Assembly: GCA_017622495.1 (NCBI GenBank)
Contig: JAGAQY010000008.1
Coordinates: 1 to 32,129, forward strand
DNA length: 32,129 nt
Source of the DNA: Bacteroidaceae bacterium
GTDB lineage: Bacteria > Bacteroidota > Bacteroidia > Bacteroidales > Bacteroidaceae
Reading direction: 5' to 3'
A program made the position numbers and the translations under genes. The notes under the pieces were generated by a model that was given only the letters and a program-made list of their open reading frames with translations, was not told the DNA's origin and made no database searches. How positions within the stretch are numbered: position 1 is the stretch's first letter; each line of letters opens with the position of its first letter. This document shows positions 24,036 to 31,875 of this stretch, piece after piece.

Positions 24036-24526
24036 TGTCGTCACGTCGCTACACCACCTGCCGCCTAATCCTCCTGTTACTTGTCATAATAGGAGTGTCT
24101 GCCTGTTCGAGCGAAGACTGCCCCATCAACAATACAGTAGCAGGAAAGATGCTGTTCTACAACCATCTTGACGATGCTGTAGCCATCAATGGCACACTTA
24201 CCGTAAGTGTAGTAAGGCCGCAAGGTGACTCCGTAGTGCTGAACCAGAAGAGCAACGCCACTGAGCTGAGTTTCCCGCTCAGCTACACACATGAGACTGA
24301 CACCCTCATCTTCGAGTACAACGGGGGCATAGCATACGACAGCCTCTACATAAGTCACACCAATGTGCCCACCCTCGTGTCGGTAGATTGCGGCATGGCC
24401 ATGTTTCACACCATCACCGCAGCAAGCAGTACCCACCACGTGATAGATACCTTAATCATCAAATTCCCCGAAGTCAATTACGATGAACGCGAAAATATCC
24501 AGGTTATTTATCATACTGCTGATTAG
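24035..24526 (+). CDS. DUF6452 lipoprotein
   Basis: A 163-residue lipoprotein of a Bacteroidales family without known function. The signal ends GVSACSS (Cys24). The mature protein begins SSEDCPINNTVAGKMLFYN and continues as a beta sandwich-like sequence (LTVSVVRPQGDSVVLN, LSFPLSYTHETDTLIF). It overlaps the preceding glycosyltransferase by one base and the following DUF6048 gene by 44 bases. The DUF6452-DUF6048 pairing suggests that the two products work together at the outer membrane. My family assignment is from memory of sequence and context. Confidence 0.75.
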   Translation: MSSRRYTTCRLILLLLVIIGVSACSSEDCPINNTVAGKMLFYNHLDDAVAINGTLTVSVVRPQGDSVVLNQKSNATELSFPLSYTHETDTLIFEYNGGIAYDSLYISHTNVPTLVSVDCGMAMFHTITAASSTHHVIDTLIIKFPEVNYDERENIQVIYHTAD

Positions 24527-25235
24527 TGTGATGTCCCCCCTCATATTCCCCCAAGGGGGAAAGGTCATGGCAATGGTGCCTGCAAGTCCCATCGCAGCCA
24601 CAGAGGCGGGCAAGTCATCTCCCCTTGAGGAGAGCAGAGGGAGACTCTTCCGCGGCATCTACCTCTCCGCCGATGTCTTCGGCTATATCTACCCTATTTT
24701 CGTGAAGGACAAATACTACAGCGCCGAATTATCAGCTACTGCTAACCTGCGGAACCGCTTCTTCCCAGTCGTGGAAGTAGGATTTGGGCACACCGACATG
24801 GTAAGCCAGCTCTACGAGATAGGCTACCGCACCCAAGCCCCCTACTACCGTATTGGCATGGACTACAACATGCAATACAAGAATGGCAAGCCCAACTATA
24901 TCTACTTGGGCGGCCGCATCGGTTACACCTCCTTCAAATATAGTGTAGACGCACCCGCCATGAAAGACCCCGTATGGGGCGACGAGGCACCTGTGCTGTT
25001 TACCGACATGCCTTGCCGCGCCGTCTGGGCCGAAGCAGTAGCCGGAGTACGTGCCGAGATAGCCAAAAACTTCTACATGGGATGGTCGCTACGCTACAAG
25101 TATCCCATCCACAAGGGTCCTATCGTCAATGGCGGGCCGTGGTATATTCCTGGATTTGGGGCGAGCAGCAAAGCAGCGTTCGGTGCCACATATAGCATCA
25201 CCTACTATCTCAACTTTAGCAAGAAACGCCCATGA
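24483..25235 (+). CDS. DUF6048 outer-membrane barrel-like protein
   Basis: A 250-residue exported protein. A signal is seen at about 1-22 (SRLFIILLISVMSP). Residues about 24-56 are an unusual low-similarity linker (LIFPQGGKVMAMVPASPI, then SSPLEESRGR) encoded by GC-rich palindromes (see findings). From residue 57 (RGIYLSADVFGYIYPIF) the sequence is strand-rich and ends YSITYYLNFSKKRP, consistent with the DUF6048 family. The ATG overlaps the DUF6452 gene by 44 bases, and its end overlaps the mntP start by four bases (ATGA). The gene order makes translational coupling likely across all four genes. Confidence 0.78.
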   Translation: MNAKISRLFIILLISVMSPLIFPQGGKVMAMVPASPIAATEAGKSSPLEESRGRLFRGIYLSADVFGYIYPIFVKDKYYSAELSATANLRNRFFPVVEVGFGHTDMVSQLYEIGYRTQAPYYRIGMDYNMQYKNGKPNYIYLGGRIGYTSFKYSVDAPAMKDPVWGDEAPVLFTDMPCRAVWAEAVAGVRAEIAKNFYMGWSLRYKYPIHKGPIVNGGPWYIPGFGASSKAAFGATYSITYYLNFSKKRP

Positions 25236-25801
25236 CTACGCTCGAAATATGGCTCACCGCTCTCGCCCTCGCCATGGACAGCTTCACCATTGCCATAGCC
25301 AGCGGACTGATACTCAAACGCATCACCCTGCGTCATTTCCTGACCATAGCGTTTTTCTTTGGGCTCTTTCAAGCCATCATGCCTCTGATAGGATGGGCAG
25401 GCTCGGTATATTTCTACCGCTTCATCGAGCAGTACGACCATTGGATAGCTTTCGCCTTGCTCACCTTCCTCGGTGTCAAGATGATACGCGAGGGTATCAG
25501 CGGCGATGAAGAGCACCATTTCGACCCTACCCGACTGACTACCGTGCTCACGCTCTCTTTGGCCGTGAGTATCGACGCACTGGCCGTAGGTATCTCATTC
25601 ACATGTATAGGCATGAGCACCATACAACAGTTGGCCTTTCCGCTGCTTGCTATCGGACTTGCCTCCTTCGTGCTTGCCCTCGCTGGTTGTTTCATAGGGA
25701 GTCTTGTGGGAAGCAAGCTCCGGTTTCCCGTGGAGCCCATCGGCGGAATCGCACTCATCATACTGGGAATCAAAATATTGTGCGAGCATTTAGCACTTTA
25801 G
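25232..25801 (+). CDS. mntP: Manganese efflux pump MntP family
   Basis: A 189-residue inner-membrane protein with six hydrophobic segments (about 5-22, 38-58, 66-82, 106-125, 131-153, 165-185). The two inverted-repeat halves carry the family motifs ALAMDSFTIAIASG and AVSIDALAVGISF, with the membrane-embedded acidic residues Asp16 and Asp115 or so. Members export Mn2+. In Gram-negatives mntP often has a yybP-ykoY riboswitch; none is seen, and the gene overlaps the DUF6048 gene by four bases instead. ApbE follows 42 bp downstream. Confidence 0.92.
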   Translation: MTTLEIWLTALALAMDSFTIAIASGLILKRITLRHFLTIAFFFGLFQAIMPLIGWAGSVYFYRFIEQYDHWIAFALLTFLGVKMIREGISGDEEHHFDPTRLTTVLTLSLAVSIDALAVGISFTCIGMSTIQQLAFPLLAIGLASFVLALAGCFIGSLVGSKLRFPVEPIGGIALIILGIKILCEHLAL

Positions 25802-25843
25802 CAAACAAATAAAACGAGAGTATCTCTAATCAATACAACAACT

Positions 25844-26839
25844 ATGAACAAACGTTGGCATCTGCCTTTTCTCTTATTCCTTATCATAGGAAGCGTTATC
25901 ATACTAAGTAAGAGTAAACCCACGTACCGCACACAGCAAGGAAAGATTTTCGGTACGCTCTACACCGTGACCTACGAGCATAATGCCGACCTGCAGGCCA
26001 ACATTGTAGGAGCTATGCAGGCAGTAGACAACTCGTTGTCGCCATTCAACAAGCGCTCCATCATCACCCACATCAACAACAATGACTCCATCATCGTAGA
26101 CTCACTCTTCACCGAGGTATTCCGCAATGCCCAAGTGGTATATGAGGAGAGCCACGGAGCCTTCGACCCCACAGTAGCACCGCTCGTCAATGCTTGGGGC
26201 TTCGGATTCAAGAACGGCATCGAGGTCAACGCCTCCACCATCGATAGCCTGCGCAGCCTCATCGGCATGAGCCGCATCAGCCTCACTGATGGCCGTATGG
26301 CAAAGGACGACCCGCGCATCATGCTCGACTTCAGCGCCATCGCCAAAGGTTACGGCAGCGACCGTGTAGCCCGCGTGCTCGACAGCTGTGGCATAAAGAA
26401 CTACATGGTAGAGATTGGAGGCGAAGTGGTAGTCAAGGGGCACAACCGCCATGGCAACCCATGGGGCATCGGCATCAACAAGCCCATCGATGACTCGCTA
26501 TCGGCCAATCAGGAGCTGCAAACCGTATTGCGCCTCCAGGATTGCGCCATCGCCACATCGGGCAACTACCGCAACTTCTATTACAAAGACGGCGTAAAGT
26601 ATGCCCACACCATAGACCCACGCACAGGATATCCTGTGCAACACTCATTGCTCTCGGCTACCGTGATTGCCGACAACTGCATGCGTGCCGACGCTCTTGC
26701 CACTGCCTTCATGGTAATGGGGGTAGACTCGGCTATGGCCTATTGTGAGCGTCACCCCGAGATTGACGGCTACTTTATCGTAGCAGCCGACAGCGGGCGC
26801 TACGAGGTGCTCCGTACCTTTGAGGAGGGGAAATATTAA
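25844..26839 (+). CDS. apbE: FAD:protein FMN transferase
   Basis: A 331-residue ApbE-family enzyme which attaches FMN to Thr of exported flavoproteins such as RnfG or NqrC, or trims FAD. An N-terminal signal/anchor is at about 8-23 (LLFLIIGSVIILSKS) without a lipobox Cys. Motifs: FDPTVAPLVNAWGFGFKNG, MLDFSAIAKGYGSDRVARVL, EIGGEVVVKGHNRHGNPWGIGI, ATSGNYRNFY, HTIDPRTGYP and MRADALATAFMVMG, where the Asp/Thr region binds Mg-FAD. No Rnf or Nqr subunit is in the window. It is the gene after mntP and before a barrel-protein gene. Confidence 0.95.
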   Translation: MNKRWHLPFLLFLIIGSVIILSKSKPTYRTQQGKIFGTLYTVTYEHNADLQANIVGAMQAVDNSLSPFNKRSIITHINNNDSIIVDSLFTEVFRNAQVVYEESHGAFDPTVAPLVNAWGFGFKNGIEVNASTIDSLRSLIGMSRISLTDGRMAKDDPRIMLDFSAIAKGYGSDRVARVLDSCGIKNYMVEIGGEVVVKGHNRHGNPWGIGINKPIDDSLSANQELQTVLRLQDCAIATSGNYRNFYYKDGVKYAHTIDPRTGYPVQHSLLSATVIADNCMRADALATAFMVMGVDSAMAYCERHPEIDGYFIVAADSGRYEVLRTFEEGKY

Positions 26840-26888
26840 TCTTTTTTAGATAAGTTCGTTTTTTGTGAAAAGCACAAGCATCTGACAA

Positions 26889-27476
26889 ATGAAAAAGACT
26901 ATCATCATCATCGCCTCTTTACTATACACAATTGGGCTTTCCGCCCAGATGCAGTGGGGAGTACGCTTAGGAGCCAATCGCTCAAGATACACAGAACCTG
27001 GCCCCTCAAAATCTCTAACAGCACAATGGGGAGCGACCGTAGGAGTCACCACCTACTACACACTGACTTCGTGGCTTGATATACAGGCCGACCTTAATTA
27101 TACGCAACGAAACTGTAAAGATGAGACGCTTATCGTAGATATGGATACAGAAGATTATTTCCGTCTCCAACAACATTACCTTACGCTTCCAATCCAGCTG
27201 AAATTCTTCCACCCCACAATAATAGATGGTGCCAACATCCACTTTGGCCCTCAACTGGGGCTATTATTACATCGGGATGACAACCTTGATATTAGCGGCG
27301 ATGCCAACCTCTTCGACTTTGGCTTCACGGCCGGTATCGGCTGGCTTTCGCCTACGGGCTACTTCATCGATGCCGACTTTTATTTGGGCTTAATCCCTAT
27401 ATACAAGAGTCCATACGGACATTTGGAGGGCTTTCGTAACCACTCGCTGCAGATCAGCGTAGGAAAGTTTTTCTAA
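26889..27476 (+). CDS. Outer-membrane beta-barrel protein (PorT-like)
   Basis: A 195-residue exported protein. The signal ends at about residue 19 (YTIGLSA-QMQ). The mature part alternates strands: WGVRLGANRSRY, AQWGATVGVTTYYTLTSWLD, IQADLNYTQR, YLTLPIQLKFF, IHFGPQLGLLL, FTAGIGWLS and HSLQISVGKFF, ending in Phe. This is the outer-membrane protein barrel (PF13568, porin-like) also seen at 15893. It follows apbE by 49 bp. Its last 4 bp overlap the convergent MarC gene. Confidence 0.85.
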   Translation: MKKTIIIIASLLYTIGLSAQMQWGVRLGANRSRYTEPGPSKSLTAQWGATVGVTTYYTLTSWLDIQADLNYTQRNCKDETLIVDMDTEDYFRLQQHYLTLPIQLKFFHPTIIDGANIHFGPQLGLLLHRDDNLDISGDANLFDFGFTAGIGWLSPTGYFIDADFYLGLIPIYKSPYGHLEGFRNHSLQISVGKFF

Positions 27477-28084
27477 CCTGCCGCCTGCGCGTTGATATTC
27501 AGAATCAGTTCGGCGATATTATCGGTAAAGAGGCGTACGGCCACGGCCATAAGAATAACGCCGAAGAACTTGCGCACGACATACACGCCTCCCTTTCCCA
27601 TCCATCGCTGCACCTTATCGGTCATCGTCAGCACAAAGAACACAAAGCCCATATTAACAAGCAAGCCGAGAAGGATGTTGATGTCGGCATACTCGGCACG
27701 CAACGAGAGCAATGTGGTAAACGAACCGGCACCAGCAATCAGCGGAAACACAAGCGGCACAATAGTAGCCTCACTCGTGGGCCCCTTGAACTTGAATATT
27801 TCCACATCGAGCAGCATCTCTATAGCCATCAGAAAGATGACGATAGAGCCAGCTACCGCAAACGAAGCTATGTCGACATGAAAAAGTTTGAGCATCACAT
27901 CGCCAGCATAGAAGAAGGCTACGAGCAACAAGGTCGACAGCAAGGTCGCCTTCGTTGGCTTTATGGTTTTTCCGCCCTCACGCAACGAGATGATAATAGG
28001 TGTAGACCCCACGGCATCAATCACAGCAAACAAGATGATAAATGCACTGATAAACTCCTGAAAGTTGAATGTTCCGAAACTCAT
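27473..28084 (-). CDS. MarC-family membrane protein
   Basis: A 203-residue inner-membrane protein with six hydrophobic segments, the first (FISAFIILFAVIDAVGSTPI) carrying the family's conserved Asp/Asn-Pro-type motif, and others near 45-65, 72-90, 110-130, 141-157 and 173-195. MarC proteins were linked to multiple antibiotic resistance but the name is not well supported; some members transport amino acids. No substrate can be assigned. Its end overlaps the barrel-protein gene by 4 bp (convergent), with no terminator visible. AAGGAGAC lies 5 nt before the start, a rare clear Shine-Dalgarno sequence in this window. Confidence 0.9.
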   Translation of the reverse strand: MSFGTFNFQEFISAFIILFAVIDAVGSTPIIISLREGGKTIKPTKATLLSTLLLVAFFYAGDVMLKLFHVDIASFAVAGSIVIFLMAIEMLLDVEIFKFKGPTSEATIVPLVFPLIAGAGSFTTLLSLRAEYADINILLGLLVNMGFVFFVLTMTDKVQRWMGKGGVYVVRKFFGVILMAVAVRLFTDNIAELILNINAQAAG

Positions 28085-28148
28085 ACTGTCTCCTTAATTA
28101 TATTATATAGTCGTTGAGGAAGAATAACTCCCCATTAGTTTCAACAAG

Positions 28149-28179
28149 CAAAGGTATGAATTCTTATACAAATATGCAA
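28149..28179 (-). promoter_or_regulatory. Promoter of MarC-family gene
   Basis: On the minus strand TTGC (28176-28179), 19 nt, TACCTTTG (28149-28156), next to the end of mfd. It gives the marC-like gene a promoter independent of mfd, with a leader of about 60 nt. Confidence 0.6.
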
Positions 28180-28185
28180 CATTTT

Positions 28186-31100
28186 TTATCGTTGCATCGC
28201 CTGTAGCACACTCAGCGCAGTCTCCACGGTGTCTATACCCTTGATGAGCAGACTACGCTTGCCCGACAGTTCACGGAAACGGCACTCATAGGGAGTCATC
28301 GCCGTATAGTTCATCACACGCCCGAATGCAGCACTATCATAGTAGGGACTCTCGAGGTTGCTCACGAAGTAGAGCGCCATCTGGCCCCCCTTGAGCAGTA
28401 TTTTCTCGATGCCGAGCTGCTTGCCTATGCGGCGGAGCGGTACCACGCGGAGCAGCTCCTCGCCCATCGGGGGCACAGGACCAAAGCGGTCGGTGAGGCG
28501 TGTGCGAAATTTGGCCACCTCCTCATCCGTCTCCAAGCTATCGAGCTCGCGGTACACGAGCATGCGCTCACTGCTGGTGGGGATATACTCATTGGGGAAC
28601 AGCAGTTCGAGGTCGCTCTCCACGGCACACTCCTCCACGAATCCGTCACCGCTGATCTTCTCGCCTTCGGCCACGTCGTCCATGAGGAGGTCGGCAAACT
28701 CATTGGTCTTGAGTTCGTGCACCGCCTCGCCCAGAATCTTCTGATAGGTCTCGTAGCCGAGGTCGGCAATGAAGCCGCTCTGCTCGGCACCCAACAGGTT
28801 ACCTGCACCGCGGATGTCGAGGTCCTGCATGGCGATATGGATACCACTGCCCAGGTCGGTAAAGTTCTCGATGGCCTGCAATCGGCGGCGTGCCTCGGGG
28901 GTAAGCACTGAGAGTGGTGGGGCCAGCAGGTAGCAGAAGGCCTTCTTGTTGCCACGTCCCACGCGGCCTCGCATCTGGTGCAGGTCGCTCAGGCCGAAGT
29001 TGTGTGCTTGATTGATGATGATGGTATTGGCATTGGGTATGTCGATGCCGTTCTCCACGATAGAGGTGGCTATGAGCACGTCGTAGTCGTGGTTCACAAA
29101 GCTCATGATGACCTTCTCCAACTCCTCGGGCGGCATCTGTCCGTGCCCGATACACACACGGGCATCGGGCACATTGCGTGTGACGAGTGCCGCCAGTTCG
29201 GCAAGGTTCTGTATGCGGTTGTTGATGATGAAGAGCTGTCCGTTGCGGCTGAGCTCAAAGTTCACCGCCTCGCGGATAATCTCCTCGTTGAAGGTGTGCA
29301 CCTCGGTCTGTATGGGATAGCGGTTGGGCGGCGGAGTCTGTATGACGCTCAGGTCGCGTGCTCCCATGAGCGAGAACTGCAGGGTGCGCGGTATAGGGGT
29401 GGCCGTGAGCGTGAGCGTATCTACGCTCACCTTCAGCTGGCGCAGCTTCTCCTTCACCGACACGCCAAACTTCTGTTCCTCATCGATGATGAGCAGGCCC
29501 AGGTCCTTGAATTTCACGCCCTTGCCTATGAGTTTGTGCGTGCCCACCACGATGTTCACCTCACCGTTCTTGAGCCCCTCCAGCACCTTCTTCGTGTCGG
29601 CAGCCGAGCGTGCACGGCTCAAGTACTCCACGCGACAGGAGAAGTTTTTCAGTCGCTCCGAGAAGGTGCGCCAATGCTGGTAGGCCAGCACGGTGGTGGG
29701 CACCAGCACCGCCACCTGCTTGTTGTCGCATGCCGCCTTGAAGGCAGCACGCACGGCCACCTCGGTCTTGCCGAAGCCCACGTCGCCGCACACGAGGCGG
29801 TCCATCGGGCGCTGCCGCTCCATGTCGGCCTTGATGTCGACGGTAGCCTTCAGCTGGTCGGGCGTGTCTTCGTAGAGGAAGCTCGCCTCCAGCTCGTGCT
29901 GCATGAAGCTGTCGGGGCTATAGGCAAACCCCTTCTCCTGCGCACGCTGCGAGTAGAGCTTGATGAGGTCGCGGGCGATATCCTTAATCTTGGTCTTGGT
30001 GCGCTCCTTGAGCTTCTCCCACGCACCCGTGCCCAACTTATTGATGCGCGGTGCCTCGCCCTCCTTGCTCTTGTACTTGGATATCTTGTGCAACGAGTGG
30101 ATAGACACGAACACCACATCATCGTTGCTGTATACGAGCTTTATCACCTCCTGCGTGCTGTTACCGTTGGGCATACGCACCAGTCCGGCAAAGCGGCCCA
30201 CGCCGTGGTCGATATGTACCACGTAGTCGCCCGGCTCAAACTGGCTGAGTTCCTTGAGCGAGATGGCCATCTTGCCGCTACGCGCCTTGTCGCTACGGAG
30301 GTTATACTTATGGAAACGGTCGAATATCTGATGGTCGGTAAAGCAGGCCACGCGCATGGTGTTGTCGATGAATCCGCCATGAATGGTCTTGTCCACCGCC
30401 GTGAAGGGGATGTTGCTGCCGCGCTCCTCGAAGATGGTCTTCAGGCGCTCGGCCTGCTTGGCACTGTCGGTGAGAATATACACTTGGTAGCCTCGCTCTA
30501 TGAGGTCGGTGAGCGACTGCTCCACCAGTTCGAAGTTCTTGTGGAAGAGCGGCTGGGGCGAAGTGTCGAAGGTTACCGTAGCATGAACAGCCGATGATGC
30601 CTTCACGCCAAACTCGATGCGGCGGAAGTCTGTGGTCTTGCGCAGGAAGTCTGAAGGGTCTAATAATTGACAATTGAAAGAATTACCGCAAGTGTCATTC
30701 TGAACGAAGTGAAGAATCTCTCCTTTACTTTTCTTTTGAGATCCTTCGCGTTGCTCAGGATGACAATCCTGCTGCAAGCCTGAAGGCGTCATCGCGGAGC
30801 CAATTGTCAATTGTCCATTGTCCTTTGTCAATTGTTCTATCCTCTCGTGCGCCCAGAAATAATCCTGAAACGCCAGCGCACTGCCCTTGGGCAGGAAGTC
30901 GAAGAAAGAGACCTCATCCCCTGCCCCACCCTCGAAGTTAGGCACGATGCTCACCTGCTGCACCTTGTCGCGCGAGAGCTGCGACTCAATCTCGAACGTA
31001 CGTATGCTGTCAATCTCATCCCCGAAGAGGTCGATACGGTAGGGATACTCCGACGCATAGGAAAACACGTCGATGATGCTACCACGCACGGCAAACTGCC

Positions 31101-31812
31101 CCGGCTCATACACATAGTCCACACGCTCAAAACCCTCGCCCACCAGCGTCGCCTCCATCTGGGGAATCTCCACCGTGTCGCCCACAGCAAGGCGCACCGA
31201 GCGGTCGTTCAAGGTATCGCGCGACACCACCAGCTCGGCCAGGGCATCGGGGTAAGAGACTATATATAATTGAGAATTGACAATTGACAAAGTCGCGTTT
31301 GAGCGAGAGCAAAGATTGCTGGCAAGCTCTGCCGAGCATAGCGATTTCAACGAAGTTAATTGATAATTATTGCCATCCGGACGGTTCTCGTGTTCTTCGC
31401 AAGTCTCCGTACTATTAATTTTCAATTTTCCATTTTCAATTCTCAATTCGCTTAGGCGAGTAAGCACCTCCGTGCGCAGCACCTCATTGGCCGAGTCCTT
31501 CTGCCCGTACTTGATGGCCCGCTTGTATGATGAGGGCAGGAACAGCACCTGCCCCTCGCCCAGCACCTGTGTGAGGTCGTGGTAAAAGTAGCCCGCCTCT
31601 TCCAGGTCGTTCAGCACAAAGAGCGCCACAGGCACCCGCCACGGCTCATCGGCGAAGGCCAATGCGCTGAACAGCATCGGAGCCGCCGAAGCCGCGAGCC
31701 CCTTCAGATGTATCGTACGCACCGCCTCATCATTCCATACATGCCGCATGGCACTCACTCCCGAGTGCCCGGCAAAGCGCTTCACCAAGTCCTGTATTTC
31801 CATAATCTGCAT
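28186..31812 (-). CDS. mfd: Transcription-repair coupling factor Mfd with two inserts
   Basis: A 1208-residue ATP-dependent translocase which removes RNA polymerase stalled at lesions and recruits UvrA. Domains in order: UvrB-homology part about 1-400, RNA-polymerase-interacting CarD-like domain about 522-590 (YVVHIDHGVGRFAGLVRM), and the SF2 motor with Walker A GDVGFGKTEVA (676-686), DEEQ box (777-780) and ENGIDIPNANTIIINQAHNF, then QMRGRVGRG, and the TRCF C-terminal domain. Two inserts, residues about 124-184 and 326-384, lie in the UvrB-homology part and are encoded by palindromic repeat DNA; without them the length falls to about 1090. The reading frame is intact. Start 31812 or the internal ATG 31803; the difference is three residues. 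Confidence 0.96.
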   Translation of the reverse strand: MQIMEIQDLVKRFAGHSGVSAMRHVWNDEAVRTIHLKGLAASAAPMLFSALAFADEPWRVPVALFVLNDLEEAGYFYHDLTQVLGEGQVLFLPSSYKRAIKYGQKDSANEVLRTEVLTRLSELRIENGKLKINSTETCEEHENRPDGNNYQLTSLKSLCSAELASNLCSRSNATLSIVNSQLYIVSYPDALAELVVSRDTLNDRSVRLAVGDTVEIPQMEATLVGEGFERVDYVYEPGQFAVRGSIIDVFSYASEYPYRIDLFGDEIDSIRTFEIESQLSRDKVQQVSIVPNFEGGAGDEVSFFDFLPKGSALAFQDYFWAHERIEQLTKDNGQLTIGSAMTPSGLQQDCHPEQREGSQKKSKGEILHFVQNDTCGNSFNCQLLDPSDFLRKTTDFRRIEFGVKASSAVHATVTFDTSPQPLFHKNFELVEQSLTDLIERGYQVYILTDSAKQAERLKTIFEERGSNIPFTAVDKTIHGGFIDNTMRVACFTDHQIFDRFHKYNLRSDKARSGKMAISLKELSQFEPGDYVVHIDHGVGRFAGLVRMPNGNSTQEVIKLVYSNDDVVFVSIHSLHKISKYKSKEGEAPRINKLGTGAWEKLKERTKTKIKDIARDLIKLYSQRAQEKGFAYSPDSFMQHELEASFLYEDTPDQLKATVDIKADMERQRPMDRLVCGDVGFGKTEVAVRAAFKAACDNKQVAVLVPTTVLAYQHWRTFSERLKNFSCRVEYLSRARSAADTKKVLEGLKNGEVNIVVGTHKLIGKGVKFKDLGLLIIDEEQKFGVSVKEKLRQLKVSVDTLTLTATPIPRTLQFSLMGARDLSVIQTPPPNRYPIQTEVHTFNEEIIREAVNFELSRNGQLFIINNRIQNLAELAALVTRNVPDARVCIGHGQMPPEELEKVIMSFVNHDYDVLIATSIVENGIDIPNANTIIINQAHNFGLSDLHQMRGRVGRGNKKAFCYLLAPPLSVLTPEARRRLQAIENFTDLGSGIHIAMQDLDIRGAGNLLGAEQSGFIADLGYETYQKILGEAVHELKTNEFADLLMDDVAEGEKISGDGFVEECAVESDLELLFPNEYIPTSSERMLVYRELDSLETDEEVAKFRTRLTDRFGPVPPMGEELLRVVPLRRIGKQLGIEKILLKGGQMALYFVSNLESPYYDSAAFGRVMNYTAMTPYECRFRELSGKRSLLIKGIDTVETALSVLQAMQR
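30665..30837 (-). repeat. Repeat element in frame within mfd (HPE...FVQND type)
   Basis: AATTGACAATTG (30665-30676) and CAATTGTCAATT (30801-30812) are inverted ends, with further ATTGTCC-type copies to 30837. Within it, TGTCATTCTGA (30693-30703) and TCAGGATGACA (30755-30765) are ends of an inner palindrome of 73 bp that encodes HPEQREGSQKKSKGEILHFV, a sequence I associate with a dispersed repeat family in bacterial genomes. It adds about 58 residues to Mfd without stop or frame change. Confidence 0.8.
31268..31448 (-). repeat. Repeat element in frame within mfd, second
   Basis: AATTGAGAATTGA (31268-31280) and TCAATTCTCAATT (31436-31448) are perfect 13-bp inverted ends, giving a 181-bp element. 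The encoded peptide has RIENGKLKINSTETC at one end and SIVNSQLYIVSY at the other, both typical of translated ATT-rich intergenic repeats, and interrupts a region that is otherwise continuous in the Mfd family. The frame is maintained. Confidence 0.75.
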
Positions 31813-31867
31813 GCACCTTGGGCAGACAGGGTCATCGCCCCATCTGCCTAACTATATTAACACAATG

Positions 31868-31875
31868 CAAAGATA
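31868..31875 (-). promoter_or_regulatory. -7 box of mfd at edge of repeat array
   Basis: TATCTTTG on the minus strand (CAAAGATA, 31868-31875), about 55 bp upstream of the mfd start and formed by the first repeat unit. A TTG lies about 21-22 nt upstream, slightly farther than in the other modules. Confidence 0.5.

Noticed and set aside
28978..30597. Long plus-strand open frame of 539 codons
   Set aside because: It lies opposite mfd, whose domains are certain; the product is Leu/His/Val-rich, as expected of a shadow frame in GC-rich antisense DNA.
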